Both the position numbers and the translations under genes were made by a program. From Pseudomonas fontis (GTDB taxonomy: Bacteria > Pseudomonadota > Gammaproteobacteria > Pseudomonadales > Pseudomonadaceae), in NCBI RefSeq assembly GCF_028656955.1, contig NZ_JAMDGY010000020.1, positions 1 to 64,000 on the forward strand: a DNA stretch of 64,000 nucleotides, written 5' to 3'. Positions 30,538 through 39,386 of the stretch are shown here, in pieces; position 1 is the first letter of the stretch, and every line of letters starts with the position of its first letter. A model generated the notes under the pieces. The model worked only from the letters and a program-made list of their open reading frames with translations, was not told where the DNA came from and searched no databases.

Positions 30538-31920
30538 ATGATCGAAGCCCTCCGCTGGGACCCTGACCTGATTCGTCGTTACGATCTGGCCGGCCCGCGC
30601 TACACCTCCTACCCAACCGCCGTGCAATTGCATAACCAGGTCGGCTCGTTCGACCTGCTGCACGCGCTGCGTGACAGCCGCCGGGTCGCCCGCCCGCTGT
30701 CACTGTATGTGCACGTGCCGTTCTGCGCGAACATCTGCTACTACTGCGCCTGCAACAAGGTCATCACCAAGGACCGCGGCCGCGCCCAACCCTACCTGCA
30801 ACGCCTGGAGCACGAGATCCAACTGATCGCCTGCCACCTGGACCCCAAGCAGACCGTCGAGCAACTGCACCTGGGCGGCGGCACACCGACCTTTCTCAGC
30901 CATGTCGAACTGCGCCAGCTGATGGCCCACCTGCGCCAGCACTTCAACCTGCTGGATGACGACTCCGGCGACTACGGCATCGAGATCGACCCGCGCGAGG
31001 CCGACTGGTCGACCATGGGCCTGCTGCGCGAACTGGGCTTCAACCGGGTGAGCCTGGGCGTGCAGGACCTCGACCCGGTGGTGCAGCGGGCGATCAACCG
31101 CCTGCAAAGCCTGGAACAGACCCGCGCCATCATCGAGGCCGCGCGCACCCTGCAGTTTCGCTCGATCAACCTGGACCTGATCTACGGCCTACCCAAACAG
31201 ACCCCGGAAGGCTTTGCCCGCAGCGTCGAAGAAGTGATCAAGCTGCAGCCCGATCGCTTGTCGGTGTTCAACTACGCCCACCTGCCGGAACGCTTCATGC
31301 CCCAGCGCCGCATCGACGCCAGCGATCTACCCTCGCCGGCGGCCAAGCTGGAAATGCTCGAACGCACCATCGAACAGCTGACCGGCGCCGGCTACCGCTA
31401 CATCGGCATGGACCACTTTGCCCTGCCCGACGACGAACTGGCGATTGCCCAGGAAGAGTCGACCCTGCAGCGCAACTTCCAGGGCTACACCACCCACGGG
31501 CATTGCGACCTGATTGGCCTGGGGGTGTCTTCGATCAGCCAGATCGGCGACCTGTACTGCCAGAACAGCAGCGACCTCAACGAATACCAGAACGCCCTGG
31601 ATGCCGCGCAATTGGCGACACATCGCGGGCTGATCTGCAACCAGGACGACCGCGTGCGCCGCGCCGTCATCCAGCAACTGATCTGCCATTTCGAGCTGGA
31701 CTTCGAAACCATCGAGCAAGCCTTCACCCTCGACTTTCGCGGCTACTTCAGCGAGCAGTGGCCTGCCCTCGAAGCCATGGCCAATGACGGCCTGATCAAG
31801 CTGGAAAAGGACCGCATCGAAGTGCTGCCGGCGGGCCGGCTGCTGGTGCGCTCGGTGTGCATGGTGTTCGATGGCTACCTGGACTTGCACAATCGCCAGC
31901 GGTTTTCTCGGGTTATCTGA
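30538..31920 (+). CDS. hemN: Oxygen-independent coproporphyrinogen III dehydrogenase HemN
   Basis: HemN (460 aa) is a radical-SAM enzyme that converts coproporphyrinogen III to protoporphyrinogen IX without oxygen, feeding heme synthesis at low oxygen. The cluster motif CANICYYC (CxxxCxxC) is at about residues 62-69, followed by [11 protein letters not shown] and [10 protein letters not shown]. The C-terminal HemN domain is complete. The full-length N-terminus ([17 protein letters not shown]) separates it from HemW-like paralogues. It lies between the cbb3 assembly genes and anr and has its own ANR box, consistent with control by oxygen. Confidence 0.96.
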   Translation: MIEALRWDPDLIRRYDLAGPRYTSYPTAVQLHNQVGSFDLLHALRDSRRVARPLSLYVHVPFCANICYYCACNKVITKDRGRAQPYLQRLEHEIQLIACHLDPKQTVEQLHLGGGTPTFLSHVELRQLMAHLRQHFNLLDDDSGDYGIEIDPREADWSTMGLLRELGFNRVSLGVQDLDPVVQRAINRLQSLEQTRAIIEAARTLQFRSINLDLIYGLPKQTPEGFARSVEEVIKLQPDRLSVFNYAHLPERFMPQRRIDASDLPSPAAKLEMLERTIEQLTGAGYRYIGMDHFALPDDELAIAQEESTLQRNFQGYTTHGHCDLIGLGVSSISQIGDLYCQNSSDLNEYQNALDAAQLATHRGLICNQDDRVRRAVIQQLICHFELDFETIEQAFTLDFRGYFSEQWPALEAMANDGLIKLEKDRIEVLPAGRLLVRSVCMVFDGYLDLHNRQRFSRVI

Positions 31921-32036
31921 ACGATCCAGACGCGGAATGCATACAAAATGGCCAGCAAATTGGCCAAACTAGCCTAGGCCGGGGTGACTGCTGTACCCTT
32001 ACGGCTTATGTGTGCTTTCCCACAAGGATCGAAGAA

Positions 32037-32771
32037 ATGTCCGAGCCAGTTAAACTGCGCCCTCACAACCAGGCCCACTGCAAGGATTGCAGCCTGGCGC
32101 CACTGTGCCTGCCTCTGTCACTGAACCTAGAAGACATGGATGCACTGGATGACATCGTCAAACGCGGGCGACCGCTGAAAAAAGGCGAGTTCCTCTTCCG
32201 GCAGGGTGACAATTTCGGCTCCGTTTACGCGGTGCGTTCCGGCGCCCTGAAAACCTTCAGCCTGAGCGACAGCGGTGAAGAGCAGATCACCGGCTTCCAC
32301 CTGCCCAGCGAGCTGGTCGGCCTGTCCGGCATGGACACCGAGGCCTACCCGGTTTCGGCGCAGGCGCAGGAAACAACTTCCGTTTGCGAAATCCCCTTCG
32401 AGCGCCTGGACGAGCTGTCGGTACAGCTGCCACAGCTGCGTCGCCAGCTGATGCGCGTGATGAGCCGGGAGATCCGTGACGACCAGCAAATGATGCTGTT
32501 GTTGTCGAAGAAGACCGCCGACGAGCGTATTGCCACCTTCCTGGTCAACCTGTCGGCGCGCTTCCGTGCCCGGGGTTATTCGGCCAACCAGTTCCGCCTG
32601 AGCATGTCGCGCAACGAGATCGGCAACTACCTGGGCCTGGCGGTGGAAACCGTGTCGCGGGTGTTCACCCGCTTCCAGCAGAACGGCTTGATCGAGGCGG
32701 AAGGCAAGGAAGTGCGGATCATCGATCCGATCCAGCTGTGCGCCCTGGCGGGTGGTTCGGCGGAGAGCTGA
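32037..32771 (+). CDS. anr: Oxygen-sensing transcriptional regulator ANR (FNR family)
   Basis: ANR (244 aa) is the CRP/FNR-family activator of low-oxygen genes. Four cluster cysteines are visible: C15, C18 and C24 in [11 protein letters not shown], and C117 in SVCEIPF; they bind an oxygen-labile 4Fe-4S cluster. A cyclic-nucleotide-type beta roll follows ([20 protein letters not shown]). The C-terminal winged helix has the recognition helix [15 protein letters not shown] with the FNR-type E-SR contacts. The start at 32037 gives the family N-terminus; in-frame sequence upstream is not coding. It is the probable regulator of the four boxes listed in this window. Confidence 0.96.
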   Translation: MSEPVKLRPHNQAHCKDCSLAPLCLPLSLNLEDMDALDDIVKRGRPLKKGEFLFRQGDNFGSVYAVRSGALKTFSLSDSGEEQITGFHLPSELVGLSGMDTEAYPVSAQAQETTSVCEIPFERLDELSVQLPQLRRQLMRVMSREIRDDQQMMLLLSKKTADERIATFLVNLSARFRARGYSANQFRLSMSRNEIGNYLGLAVETVSRVFTRFQQNGLIEAEGKEVRIIDPIQLCALAGGSAES

Positions 32772-32824
32772 AATCGCTGACAGCGGGTATACTGCCGACG
32801 TTTGTTCTTCAGGATACCCGCCCC

Positions 32825-33373
32825 ATGCATAGCGACAGCTTCGACCTCAAATCCCTGATCCGCCCGGTACCGGACTTCCCCAAGCCAGGCGTGATCTTCC
32901 GTGACATCACCCCGTTGTTCCAGTCGCCACGGGGCCTGCGCTATGTCGCCGACCAATTCATCGAACGCTATGTCGAGGCTGAATTCAGCCATATCGGCGC
33001 GATGGATGCGCGCGGCTTCCTGATCGGCTCGATCGTGGCCCACCAACTGAACAAGCCGCTGATCCTGTTCCGCAAGCAGGGCAAGCTGCCAGCTGACGTG
33101 CTGTCCGAGGGTTACCAGACCGAGTACGGCGAGGCCTTCCTGGAAGTGCACGCCGACAGCCTGTGTGAAGGCGATGCGATCCTGATCTTCGATGACCTGA
33201 TTGCCACCGGCGGTACGCTGCTGGCAGCGGCCAACCTGGTGCGTCGCATGGGGGCTGAGGTGTTTGAGGCGGCGGCGATCATTGATCTGCCGGAGCTGGG
33301 GGGTTCGCAGAAGTTGCAGGACGCCAGGATTCCTACGTTCTGCCTGACCGAGTTCTCGCTCAGCGAGCGTTGA
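32825..33373 (+). CDS. apt: Adenine phosphoribosyltransferase
   Basis: Apt (182 aa) joins adenine and PRPP to give AMP (purine salvage, cytoplasm). The PRPP loop is [17 protein letters not shown], and the family features [20 protein letters not shown] and [11 protein letters not shown] are present. The start at 32825 ([12 protein letters not shown]) matches the family; an in-frame extension upstream runs into the end of anr and is not coding. It is convergent with recR across a Y-shaped palindrome. Confidence 0.96.
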   Translation: MHSDSFDLKSLIRPVPDFPKPGVIFRDITPLFQSPRGLRYVADQFIERYVEAEFSHIGAMDARGFLIGSIVAHQLNKPLILFRKQGKLPADVLSEGYQTEYGEAFLEVHADSLCEGDAILIFDDLIATGGTLLAAANLVRRMGAEVFEAAAIIDLPELGGSQKLQDARIPTFCLTEFSLSER

Positions 33374-33414
33374 ACTTGAAGCCAGGGGTGCTTCGCACCC
33401 CATTGCTGGCGAGG

Positions 33415-33508
33415 GTAGCCGCTGCCGTGAGGCTGCGCTCGCCTGCATAGCAGGCGCCGCCTTTGGGAGCCCTCTCGGGCTCCAGCACAGCCTGACGGCA
33501 GCGGCTAC
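33415..33508. repeat. Y-shaped ~100-bp palindrome, copy 3
   Basis: The arms at 33415-33439 and 33484-33508 pair over 25 bases with two mismatches. Inner hairpins are GCCTGC ATA GCAGGC and GGAGCCC TCTC GGGCTCC. It lies in the convergent junction of apt and recR. Confidence 0.85.
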
Positions 33509-33521
33509 AGAAGCTCTCAGG

Positions 33522-34124
33522 TCACAGCGAGATCGGCCTGCGCCCGGCAAAGGAATGCGCCAGCGTCCCGCCATCGACCAGCTCCAGCTCACCACCCAGC
33601 GGCACGCCATGGGCGATCCGCGAAGCCACCAGACCCTTGTCGACCAACAACTGGGCGATATAGTGCGCCGTCGCCTCCCCTTCCACGGTAGGGTTGGTCG
33701 CCAGGATCACCTCGGTAAAACTGCCCTGCTCGGCAATCCGCGTCATCAATTGCGGAATGCCAATCGCCTCAGGCCCCAGACCATCCAGCGGCGACAAGTG
33801 CCCCTTGAGCACAAAGTAGCGCCCGCGATAACCGGTCTGCTCCACCGCATACACATCCATCGGCCCCTCGACCACACACAGCAAGGTGTCGTCACGGCGC
33901 GGGTCGGAGCACTGCGGGCAGAGTTCCTGCTCGGTCAGCGTACGGCACTGGCGGCAATGGCCAACCCCTTCCATGGCCTGGGTCAGGGCCTGGGCCAGGC
34001 GCACACCCCCGCTGCGGTCGCGCTCAAGCAGTTGCAAGGCCATGCGCTGGGCGGTTTTCTGGCCGACACCGGGCAAAATGCGCAAGGCGTCGATCAGTTG
34101 GCGAATCAGTGGGCTGAAGCTCAT
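33522..34124 (-). CDS. recR: Recombination mediator RecR
   Basis: RecR (200 aa) works with RecO and RecF to load RecA on gapped DNA. It shows a helix-hairpin-helix ([20 protein letters not shown]), a four-cysteine zinc site (CRQC and CPQC in residues 57-75), a Toprim domain ([19 protein letters not shown]) and the C-terminal Walker-B-like region. The start at 34124 ([10 protein letters not shown]) is the family start. The order dnaX-ybaB-recR on the minus strand is the usual conserved cluster. Confidence 0.96.
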   Translation of the reverse strand: MSFSPLIRQLIDALRILPGVGQKTAQRMALQLLERDRSGGVRLAQALTQAMEGVGHCRQCRTLTEQELCPQCSDPRRDDTLLCVVEGPMDVYAVEQTGYRGRYFVLKGHLSPLDGLGPEAIGIPQLMTRIAEQGSFTEVILATNPTVEGEATAHYIAQLLVDKGLVASRIAHGVPLGGELELVDGGTLAHSFAGRRPISL

Positions 34125-34222
34125 GGTCAAAGGCCTGAAATTGCAAATGTTGGACAAGAAACGACGATGGGAGCAAACAGCTTCACAGCTGCGCTCCCAC
34201 CGTAGGTCAAACAGGTGTCGTC

Positions 34223-34549
34223 TTAGAACGGCATCTTGAAGCCTGGTGGCAGCTGCATGCCAGCGGTCATGCCGCCCATTTTATCCTGGCTGTTCGCCTC
34301 GACCTTGCGCACGGCGTCGTTGACGGCAGCGGCGATCAGGTCTTCCAGTACTTCCTTGTCTTCCTGCATCAGGCTGTCGTCCAGGCTGATGCGCTTGACG
34401 TCATGACGACCGGTCATGACCACGCTGACCAGGCCGGCGCCGGATTGGCCGGTCACTTCGGCGTTGGCCAGCTCTTCCTGCATCTTGGCCATTTTTTCCT
34501 GCATCTGCTGTGCCTGCTTCATCAGGCCGGCCATGCCACCTTTCATCAT
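34223..34549 (-). CDS. ybaB: Nucleoid-associated protein YbaB/EbfC
   Basis: This 108-aa DNA-binding protein forms dimers that coat the nucleoid. The family start [20 protein letters not shown] is a helix, followed by [20 protein letters not shown] and the [19 protein letters not shown] helix; it ends in the conserved [12 protein letters not shown] chose the ATG at 34549 because GAGGTGA lies five bases upstream; an in-frame GTG nine bases further out is part of that site. It lies between dnaX and recR. Confidence 0.94.
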   Translation of the reverse strand: MMKGGMAGLMKQAQQMQEKMAKMQEELANAEVTGQSGAGLVSVVMTGRHDVKRISLDDSLMQEDKEVLEDLIAAAVNDAVRKVEANSQDKMGGMTAGMQLPPGFKMPF

Positions 34550-34614
34550 GGGAATCACCTCGGTATCACGTTACGGGGTGCGCCACGGCTCAAGCCCGGC
34601 GCAAGGGTATTCGG

Positions 34615-36651
34615 TTATTCGCCCTGGCTGACCAGGGCATCCACAGGTTCAATACTATCGTGGCGCACGGTGGCGCCGAACTGCTTGATCATCTGCTGGA
34701 TGAACGGATCGTTTTCAATCGACGCTTCCGCTTCACGCTGACGGTTGGCACGCTTGCGTGACGCCGCCTGGGCCGGGGTTTCCTGCTCCGGGCGAATCAG
34801 CTCGATGGTCAGGCTCAGGGTACGCCCTACGGCCTGGTTCAGCGCGTCATTCAGGCGCCGCTGCTGGGTGGCGTTGAACAAGGCACTGTGGTTCGGGTCC
34901 AGGTGCAGCAGCCAGTGGTCCCCTTCAACCGCCATCAGGGTACAGTTGGCCGCGATATTGCCGGTCATCCCGGAAATCGACAACTGCGGGAACAATTCCA
35001 GCCATTGCAGGGCCAGCCCCGTGGCCGGCTGCGCGGCAGGCTCCGGCTCAGGTTCGGCGACAGGCTCCGCCACGCTCTCGCTGGCCAGCTCATCCAGGTA
35101 GCTGTAACCGACCGGGTCGATTTCAGCATCGTAATAGTCTTCGTCCAGCGGTGGTTCGTCGTCGCGATCCATACCGGCCGGGCTGTAGCTGATGTCTTCA
35201 GCTGGCGGCTCCTCGTGATGCGGGATCGCTGGCGCCTCAACGGCAACAGGGGCAACCACCTCAGGTGCTGCCACTGGCTCGGGCTCAGGATCTGCCGCAA
35301 GCGGTGCACTGGGCTCGTTCCACGGCAGGTCAACTTCCGGCTCGGCCACCACGGGCTCAGGCTCAGGAGCACGCTGCTGTACCGGCGCGGGTTCGGGCTC
35401 AGGCACAACCACCGATACGGGCTCGGGCTCGGGCTCAGACTCAACAACGGGCGCGGGCGCAACCACTGGCGCAGCGACGGTGACCGGGGCCACCGCTGCC
35501 GGGGAATCAGCTGTGGCCTGGCTGATCCCCACTGGCTTTAGCGCCGGTATCGGTGCGTTGCTGGTGTCCGCCGGGCGGAACGCCAGCATCCGCAGCAGAA
35601 CCATCTCGAAGCCGCCGCGCGGCTCCGGTGCCAGCGGCAGGTCGCGGCGGCCGATCAGGCCCATCTGGTAATAGAACTGCACGTCTTCGGCCGGCAACGC
35701 CTGGGCCAGCGCCAGCACTCGGTCACGATCGCCTTGGCCGTTGTCGACTGCCTCAGGCAGGGCCTGAGCAATGGCCACACGGTGCAGCACGTTGAGTATT
35801 TCCGAGAGCACGCCGTTCCAGTCCGGGCCCTGCTCGGCCAGGTGGCGCACCGCTTCAAGCAAGGCCCGCGCATCACCTTCAAGCAACGCCTGAAGTACGC
35901 CGTAGACCTGGCCGTGGTCGAGCGTGCCGAGCATTGCCCGCACATCCGCCGCCAGCACCTTGCCTTCACCGAAGGCGATCGCCTGGTCGGTCAGGCTCAT
36001 GGCATCGCGCATCGAACCATCAGCAGCGCGGCCCAGCAGCCACAGCGCATCGTCTTCGAACGGCACGTTCTCGACCCCGAGTACATGGCTCAGGTGCTCG
36101 ACTACCCGCTCCGGGGTCATGTTCTTCAGCGAGAACTGCAGGCAGCGCGACAAAATAGTTGCAGGAAGTTTCTGCGGATCGGTCGTCGCGAGAATGAACT
36201 TCACGTAGGGCGGCGGTTCTTCCAGGGTCTTCAACAGGGCGTTGAACGAGTGGCTGGAGAGCATGTGCACTTCGTCGATCAGGTAGACCTTGAAGCGCCC
36301 GCGGCTCGGGGCGTACTGCACGTTGTCGAGCAGTTCGCGGGTGTCTTCGACCTTGGTGCGGCTCGCGGCGTCGATCTCGATCAGGTCGACGAAGCGGCCT
36401 TCGTCGATCTCCCGGCACACCGAACAGGTGCCGCAGGGTGTCGAGGTGATACCGGTTTCGCAGTTGACGCACTTGGCGATGATCCGCGCGATGGTGGTCT
36501 TGCCCACGCCGCGGGTACCGGTGAATAGATAGGCATGGTGCAGGCGCTGGTTGTCCAGCGCGTTGATCAGGGCCTTGAGCACATGGGTCTGGCCGACCAT
36601 TTCGCGGAACGAGCGCGGACGCCATTTACGTGCAAGAACCTGATAACTCAT
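34615..36651 (-). CDS. dnaX: DNA polymerase III subunit tau/gamma
   Basis: DnaX (678 aa) is the clamp-loader ATPase of the replicative polymerase. The N-terminus has the Walker A motif GTRGVGKTTIARIIAK, a four-cysteine zinc module (CVNC, CGTCSVC), the Walker B region DEVHMLS and the sensor LATTDPQKLPATILSRC. Residues about 370-590 are a long linker rich in Pro, Glu, Ala and Val, including repeated EPEPEP. A tau-specific C-terminal domain follows. The start at 36651 (MSYQVLARKWRPRSF) is the family start. I did not identify a frameshift site for gamma. Confidence 0.95.
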   Translation of the reverse strand: MSYQVLARKWRPRSFREMVGQTHVLKALINALDNQRLHHAYLFTGTRGVGKTTIARIIAKCVNCETGITSTPCGTCSVCREIDEGRFVDLIEIDAASRTKVEDTRELLDNVQYAPSRGRFKVYLIDEVHMLSSHSFNALLKTLEEPPPYVKFILATTDPQKLPATILSRCLQFSLKNMTPERVVEHLSHVLGVENVPFEDDALWLLGRAADGSMRDAMSLTDQAIAFGEGKVLAADVRAMLGTLDHGQVYGVLQALLEGDARALLEAVRHLAEQGPDWNGVLSEILNVLHRVAIAQALPEAVDNGQGDRDRVLALAQALPAEDVQFYYQMGLIGRRDLPLAPEPRGGFEMVLLRMLAFRPADTSNAPIPALKPVGISQATADSPAAVAPVTVAAPVVAPAPVVESEPEPEPVSVVVPEPEPAPVQQRAPEPEPVVAEPEVDLPWNEPSAPLAADPEPEPVAAPEVVAPVAVEAPAIPHHEEPPAEDISYSPAGMDRDDEPPLDEDYYDAEIDPVGYSYLDELASESVAEPVAEPEPEPAAQPATGLALQWLELFPQLSISGMTGNIAANCTLMAVEGDHWLLHLDPNHSALFNATQQRRLNDALNQAVGRTLSLTIELIRPEQETPAQAASRKRANRQREAEASIENDPFIQQMIKQFGATVRHDSIEPVDALVSQGE

Positions 36652-36882
36652 CGAAAACCGTCGAATAGATTGACCAAAGACCGCTAATCCTAGCGGAGCG
36701 GGGCACAAATTGCATCCGCCGCGCACGTGGCGAGGCTGGCAATCCGGCCACAGGCAACCTGCATACGCTCCAAGGCCTGCCTTACCTGCCAATAAAGGTA
36801 GGCCAGCACTCAAACAGCACTGCCCGACAAGGCCGCCCGCCTGTCGAGTTCGCCCTGCGAGGCGTGACCGAGGCCAGATTAA

Positions 36883-37011
36883 ACACGTCGAAACGTGTAG
36901 GAAATACGATAAGTCAAAAAAACGTCACCAAAAAACCATACGCGGCCAAATGTCGCGTCAATGCGTTTAATAGCGACCAAATCTTGACACGTGGCGTACT
37001 AATACTACACA
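36883..37011 (+). promoter_or_regulatory. Promoter region of the glycan operon (weak)
   Basis: The 489 bases between dnaX and the leader ORF are AT-richer than their surroundings. They hold a 16-base palindrome, ACACGT CGAA ACGTGT (36883-36898), which could be an operator, and TTGACA (36984-36989) with a poor -10 (TACACA, 37006-37011) 16 bases later. Direction and use of this promoter are inferred. Confidence 0.35.
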
Positions 37012-37117
37012 GTCCGCCCCGTCGCCACGCGATGGCTGGGTATTCACACGGAATTTGTGTCAACCCGCTACGCTCGCCGCCGATTTTTCCTTAGATAAAA
37101 AGGCTTCCTCTCATAGC

Positions 37118-37137
37118 ATCTCGATAAATCGAGGTGG
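37118..37137 (+). promoter_or_regulatory. Hairpin over the ribosome-binding site of the leader ORF
   Basis: CATCTCGAT and ATCGAGGTG can pair over nine bases with one G-T pair and an AA turn (eight pairs if the turn opens to four bases). The 3' arm contains the GAGGTG ribosome-binding sequence of the 14-codon ORF at 37141, so the stem would hide it. Confidence 0.45.
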
Positions 37138-37140
37138 TGA

Positions 37141-37185
37141 ATGACTGCTGCCGTCACTTTTCCAACTCACTGGACAGATTTTTGA
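37141..37185 (+). CDS. Possible 14-aa leader peptide upstream of the BcsB-like gene
   Basis: This short ORF encodes MTAAVTFPTHWTDF. Its ribosome-binding sequence GAGGTGG is the best in the region, spaced four to five bases from the ATG. Its stop codon ends five bases before the BcsB-like ATG, which has no good site of its own. Translation of the large gene may therefore depend on ribosomes finishing this leader. No known leader peptide was recognised and expression is unproven. Confidence 0.4.
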   Translation: MTAAVTFPTHWTDF

Positions 37186-37190
37186 CTCGT

Positions 37191-39368
37191 ATGCACTGCA
37201 CTCGCCTTTTCCAGCACGCGCTGCTGCTCGCCCCGTTCGCCCTGCCATTGACGGCCCACGCCTCGCCTAGCAGCGACGCCTTGCGTACGCTGGCTCAGGA
37301 CGACTGGGTGACGCGCAGCGTATCGCTGGCAGAGCTGGGCATTACCAACCCGGTGGTGCTCGACCAGAGCGACAACCACCAGGCGTTCTTCCTGCCGGTG
37401 CCCAAGGGCGTGGCGTTGAGCGAGGCAGTGATCGAGGTGCGCGGCGACTTCATCAGGGGCGAAGCCATCGCACCTACCCTGAAGATGGCCGTCGACGGCC
37501 GCCCCCTGCTCGCCCAACGGGTCAGCGACGAGGCCGGCAAGATCAGCCGCACGCTGCCGGTTGAGGCCCGTGGGCACGCCAACGGCTTTGTGCACTTCAG
37601 CCTCGACTGGAGCTCGCCGAACGGCCAGCAGCGCCTGTGCGAGCCGAATCGCCAGACGGCGAACATCTTCACCCTGCTGCCGAGCACCCAACTGAGCTAC
37701 CGCTACCCGCTGGCGGCGCTTACCCAGCTGAGCGATGCCTGGAACACCCTGCCAGGCAAGCCGGTGATCCTGATCGCCGCGGGCAAGCTCGACAGCAGCA
37801 GTTTTGACAGCGCCTGGCGCCTGGGCGTAGCCCTGGAGCGCGCAGGTAAACGCACCCAGGTACGTGCACTGCCTGCGGTTGGTGACGCCATCAAGCGCAG
37901 CGGTTTCAGCGTGCCTACTGGCCTCAACAGTGTGCCGGCCTTTGCCGCGCTGGCTGGCGAAGGCAGCTACACCCTGAGCAACGCCGCCGAACTGGGCGCC
38001 TTGCTGGTGCTCGATGCCCCTGCCACGCGCGCCGATCTGGCCATTGCCGACAGCGCCCTGACCGGGCAGATCAACAGCGCACTGGATGCCCTGGCCGAGC
38101 AGCTGCGCGACGACCCTGAAGCGCTCAAGGCATTTGCCGACTGGCGCAGCCGCCATGCATCGCTGGCCGGCAAGCCCCTGCTCAGCCAGCAGGTGCAACT
38201 GGCCAGCCTCGGTCACCGGGCCGTCATCGCCCTGGCCGGCGACGCGGGTGCCAAGGCCTCCGGCCTGCTCGACACGCAGTGGCGCAATGTGCTGACCTCG
38301 CGCCAGGCCATCGTGCACGCCTCCGGCGGCGCACTGAGCAATAAAGACCACCTGCGCCTGAGCACGCTGGGCGGCAGCCACACCACCTTCGACGTGGTGA
38401 CCCGTGGCGAGTGGACCGCCACCTTCCCGCTCAGCGCGGTGTCGGTGAACGGGCGCATGCCGGGTGAAGTGGTGTTTGACCTGTCCGCCGCCCCCGGCGC
38501 CTCGGCCACCCGCCCGGTGGCCTCGGTGATCTGGAACGGTGTGCTGCTCAACGCCAAGCAACTCGACGCCAACGGCCAGGCTGAACGCCTCAGCGCCCGC
38601 GTCCCCGGCTATGCCCTGGGCGTGAGCAACACCCTGCAAGTGCGCTTCCAGCGCCAGCCGGTGTCGCCGGACTGCGCTGAAATCCCCCAGGGCTACCCGG
38701 TGAACGTACTACCGAGCAGCTACCTGCAAGCCGCCAGCGCCGAACCCGACGGCACCTTCGTCGGCTTGCTGCCGCTGCTGGCCGGCAATGCCCAGGTGAT
38801 CGTGGCCAACGTGGCACTGGAGCAACCCGCCGCCAACCTGCGCCAGATCATCCGCCTGGCCACCGCCGCGTCGATCTCGCCGGTGAACGCCGAGCTGACC
38901 CTGACCGATGGCACGCAAACCTATAAACCTTCCAAGCCGTTCCTGGCCCTGCAAGTGCCGCTGCAAGGCGCCAAGCCGCTGATCGACGTCGAAGCCGCCG
39001 AGCGCCTGCGCGCACATGGCGACGACAAGATCGCCGTCGACGTGCAAGGCCCGCAAGGCCTCAGCGCCATCTCGGTAGTCGAGTCCGCTGGCCAGCAGGG
39101 CGTGCTCTGGTACGCCCTGGGCGAACAGCCGGTAGTTCCACAGGACGCCTTCGTGCTGACCCGCGGCAACGCCGTGGTGCTGGGCGCTGCCGGCCCGCTG
39201 ACCTGGGTCGACACCACTGACCCCGAGCTGAACCTGGGCGCGACGCCGTTCCACCAATGGCGCACCTACCTGGTGTGGGCGCTGCCGGTGTTCGCGGCCG
39301 TCCTCTTGCTGCTGTTGGTACTGGGTGTGTTGGCCCGCCGCAGCCGCCTCAAGCACAAAGGCAAGTAG
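37191..39368 (+). CDS. BcsB-like periplasmic, membrane-anchored glycan synthesis protein
   Basis: This 725-aa protein has an N-terminal signal peptide (LFQHALLLAPFALPLTAHA), a long periplasmic region and one C-terminal membrane helix (VWALPVFAAVLLLLLVLGVL) followed by a basic tail. This is the architecture of BcsB, the periplasmic partner of the cellulose synthase BcsA. Matching features include jelly-roll-like stretches such as FFLPVPKGVALSEAVIEVRG, FVHFSLDW and NTLQVRFQRQP. Overall similarity looks distant, so BcsB-like is a structural statement and not evidence for cellulose. The start at 37191 gives the signal peptide. It is the first gene of a ten-gene operon, 18 bases before the glycosyltransferase gene, and probably guides the nascent polymer through the periplasm. 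Confidence 0.7.
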   Translation: MHCTRLFQHALLLAPFALPLTAHASPSSDALRTLAQDDWVTRSVSLAELGITNPVVLDQSDNHQAFFLPVPKGVALSEAVIEVRGDFIRGEAIAPTLKMAVDGRPLLAQRVSDEAGKISRTLPVEARGHANGFVHFSLDWSSPNGQQRLCEPNRQTANIFTLLPSTQLSYRYPLAALTQLSDAWNTLPGKPVILIAAGKLDSSSFDSAWRLGVALERAGKRTQVRALPAVGDAIKRSGFSVPTGLNSVPAFAALAGEGSYTLSNAAELGALLVLDAPATRADLAIADSALTGQINSALDALAEQLRDDPEALKAFADWRSRHASLAGKPLLSQQVQLASLGHRAVIALAGDAGAKASGLLDTQWRNVLTSRQAIVHASGGALSNKDHLRLSTLGGSHTTFDVVTRGEWTATFPLSAVSVNGRMPGEVVFDLSAAPGASATRPVASVIWNGVLLNAKQLDANGQAERLSARVPGYALGVSNTLQVRFQRQPVSPDCAEIPQGYPVNVLPSSYLQAASAEPDGTFVGLLPLLAGNAQVIVANVALEQPAANLRQIIRLATAASISPVNAELTLTDGTQTYKPSKPFLALQVPLQGAKPLIDVEAAERLRAHGDDKIAVDVQGPQGLSAISVVESAGQQGVLWYALGEQPVVPQDAFVLTRGNAVVLGAAGPLTWVDTTDPELNLGATPFHQWRTYLVWALPVFAAVLLLLLVLGVLARRSRLKHKGK

Positions 39369-39386
39369 GGCGCAGGCGAACCGATC

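Noticed and set aside
31940..31968. TGGCCA palindrome upstream of anr as an ANR box
   Set aside because: The arms do not match TTGAT/ATCAA; no ANR site was found for anr itself.
34615..36651. Programmed frameshift site in dnaX
   Set aside because: I did not find an A-rich slippery heptamer with a following stem at the expected position, so no claim is made.
37134..37190. GTG start at 37134 for the BcsB-like protein
   Set aside because: It would put 19 polar, Cys-containing residues before a clear signal peptide, and its codon is part of the ribosome-binding site of the leader ORF.
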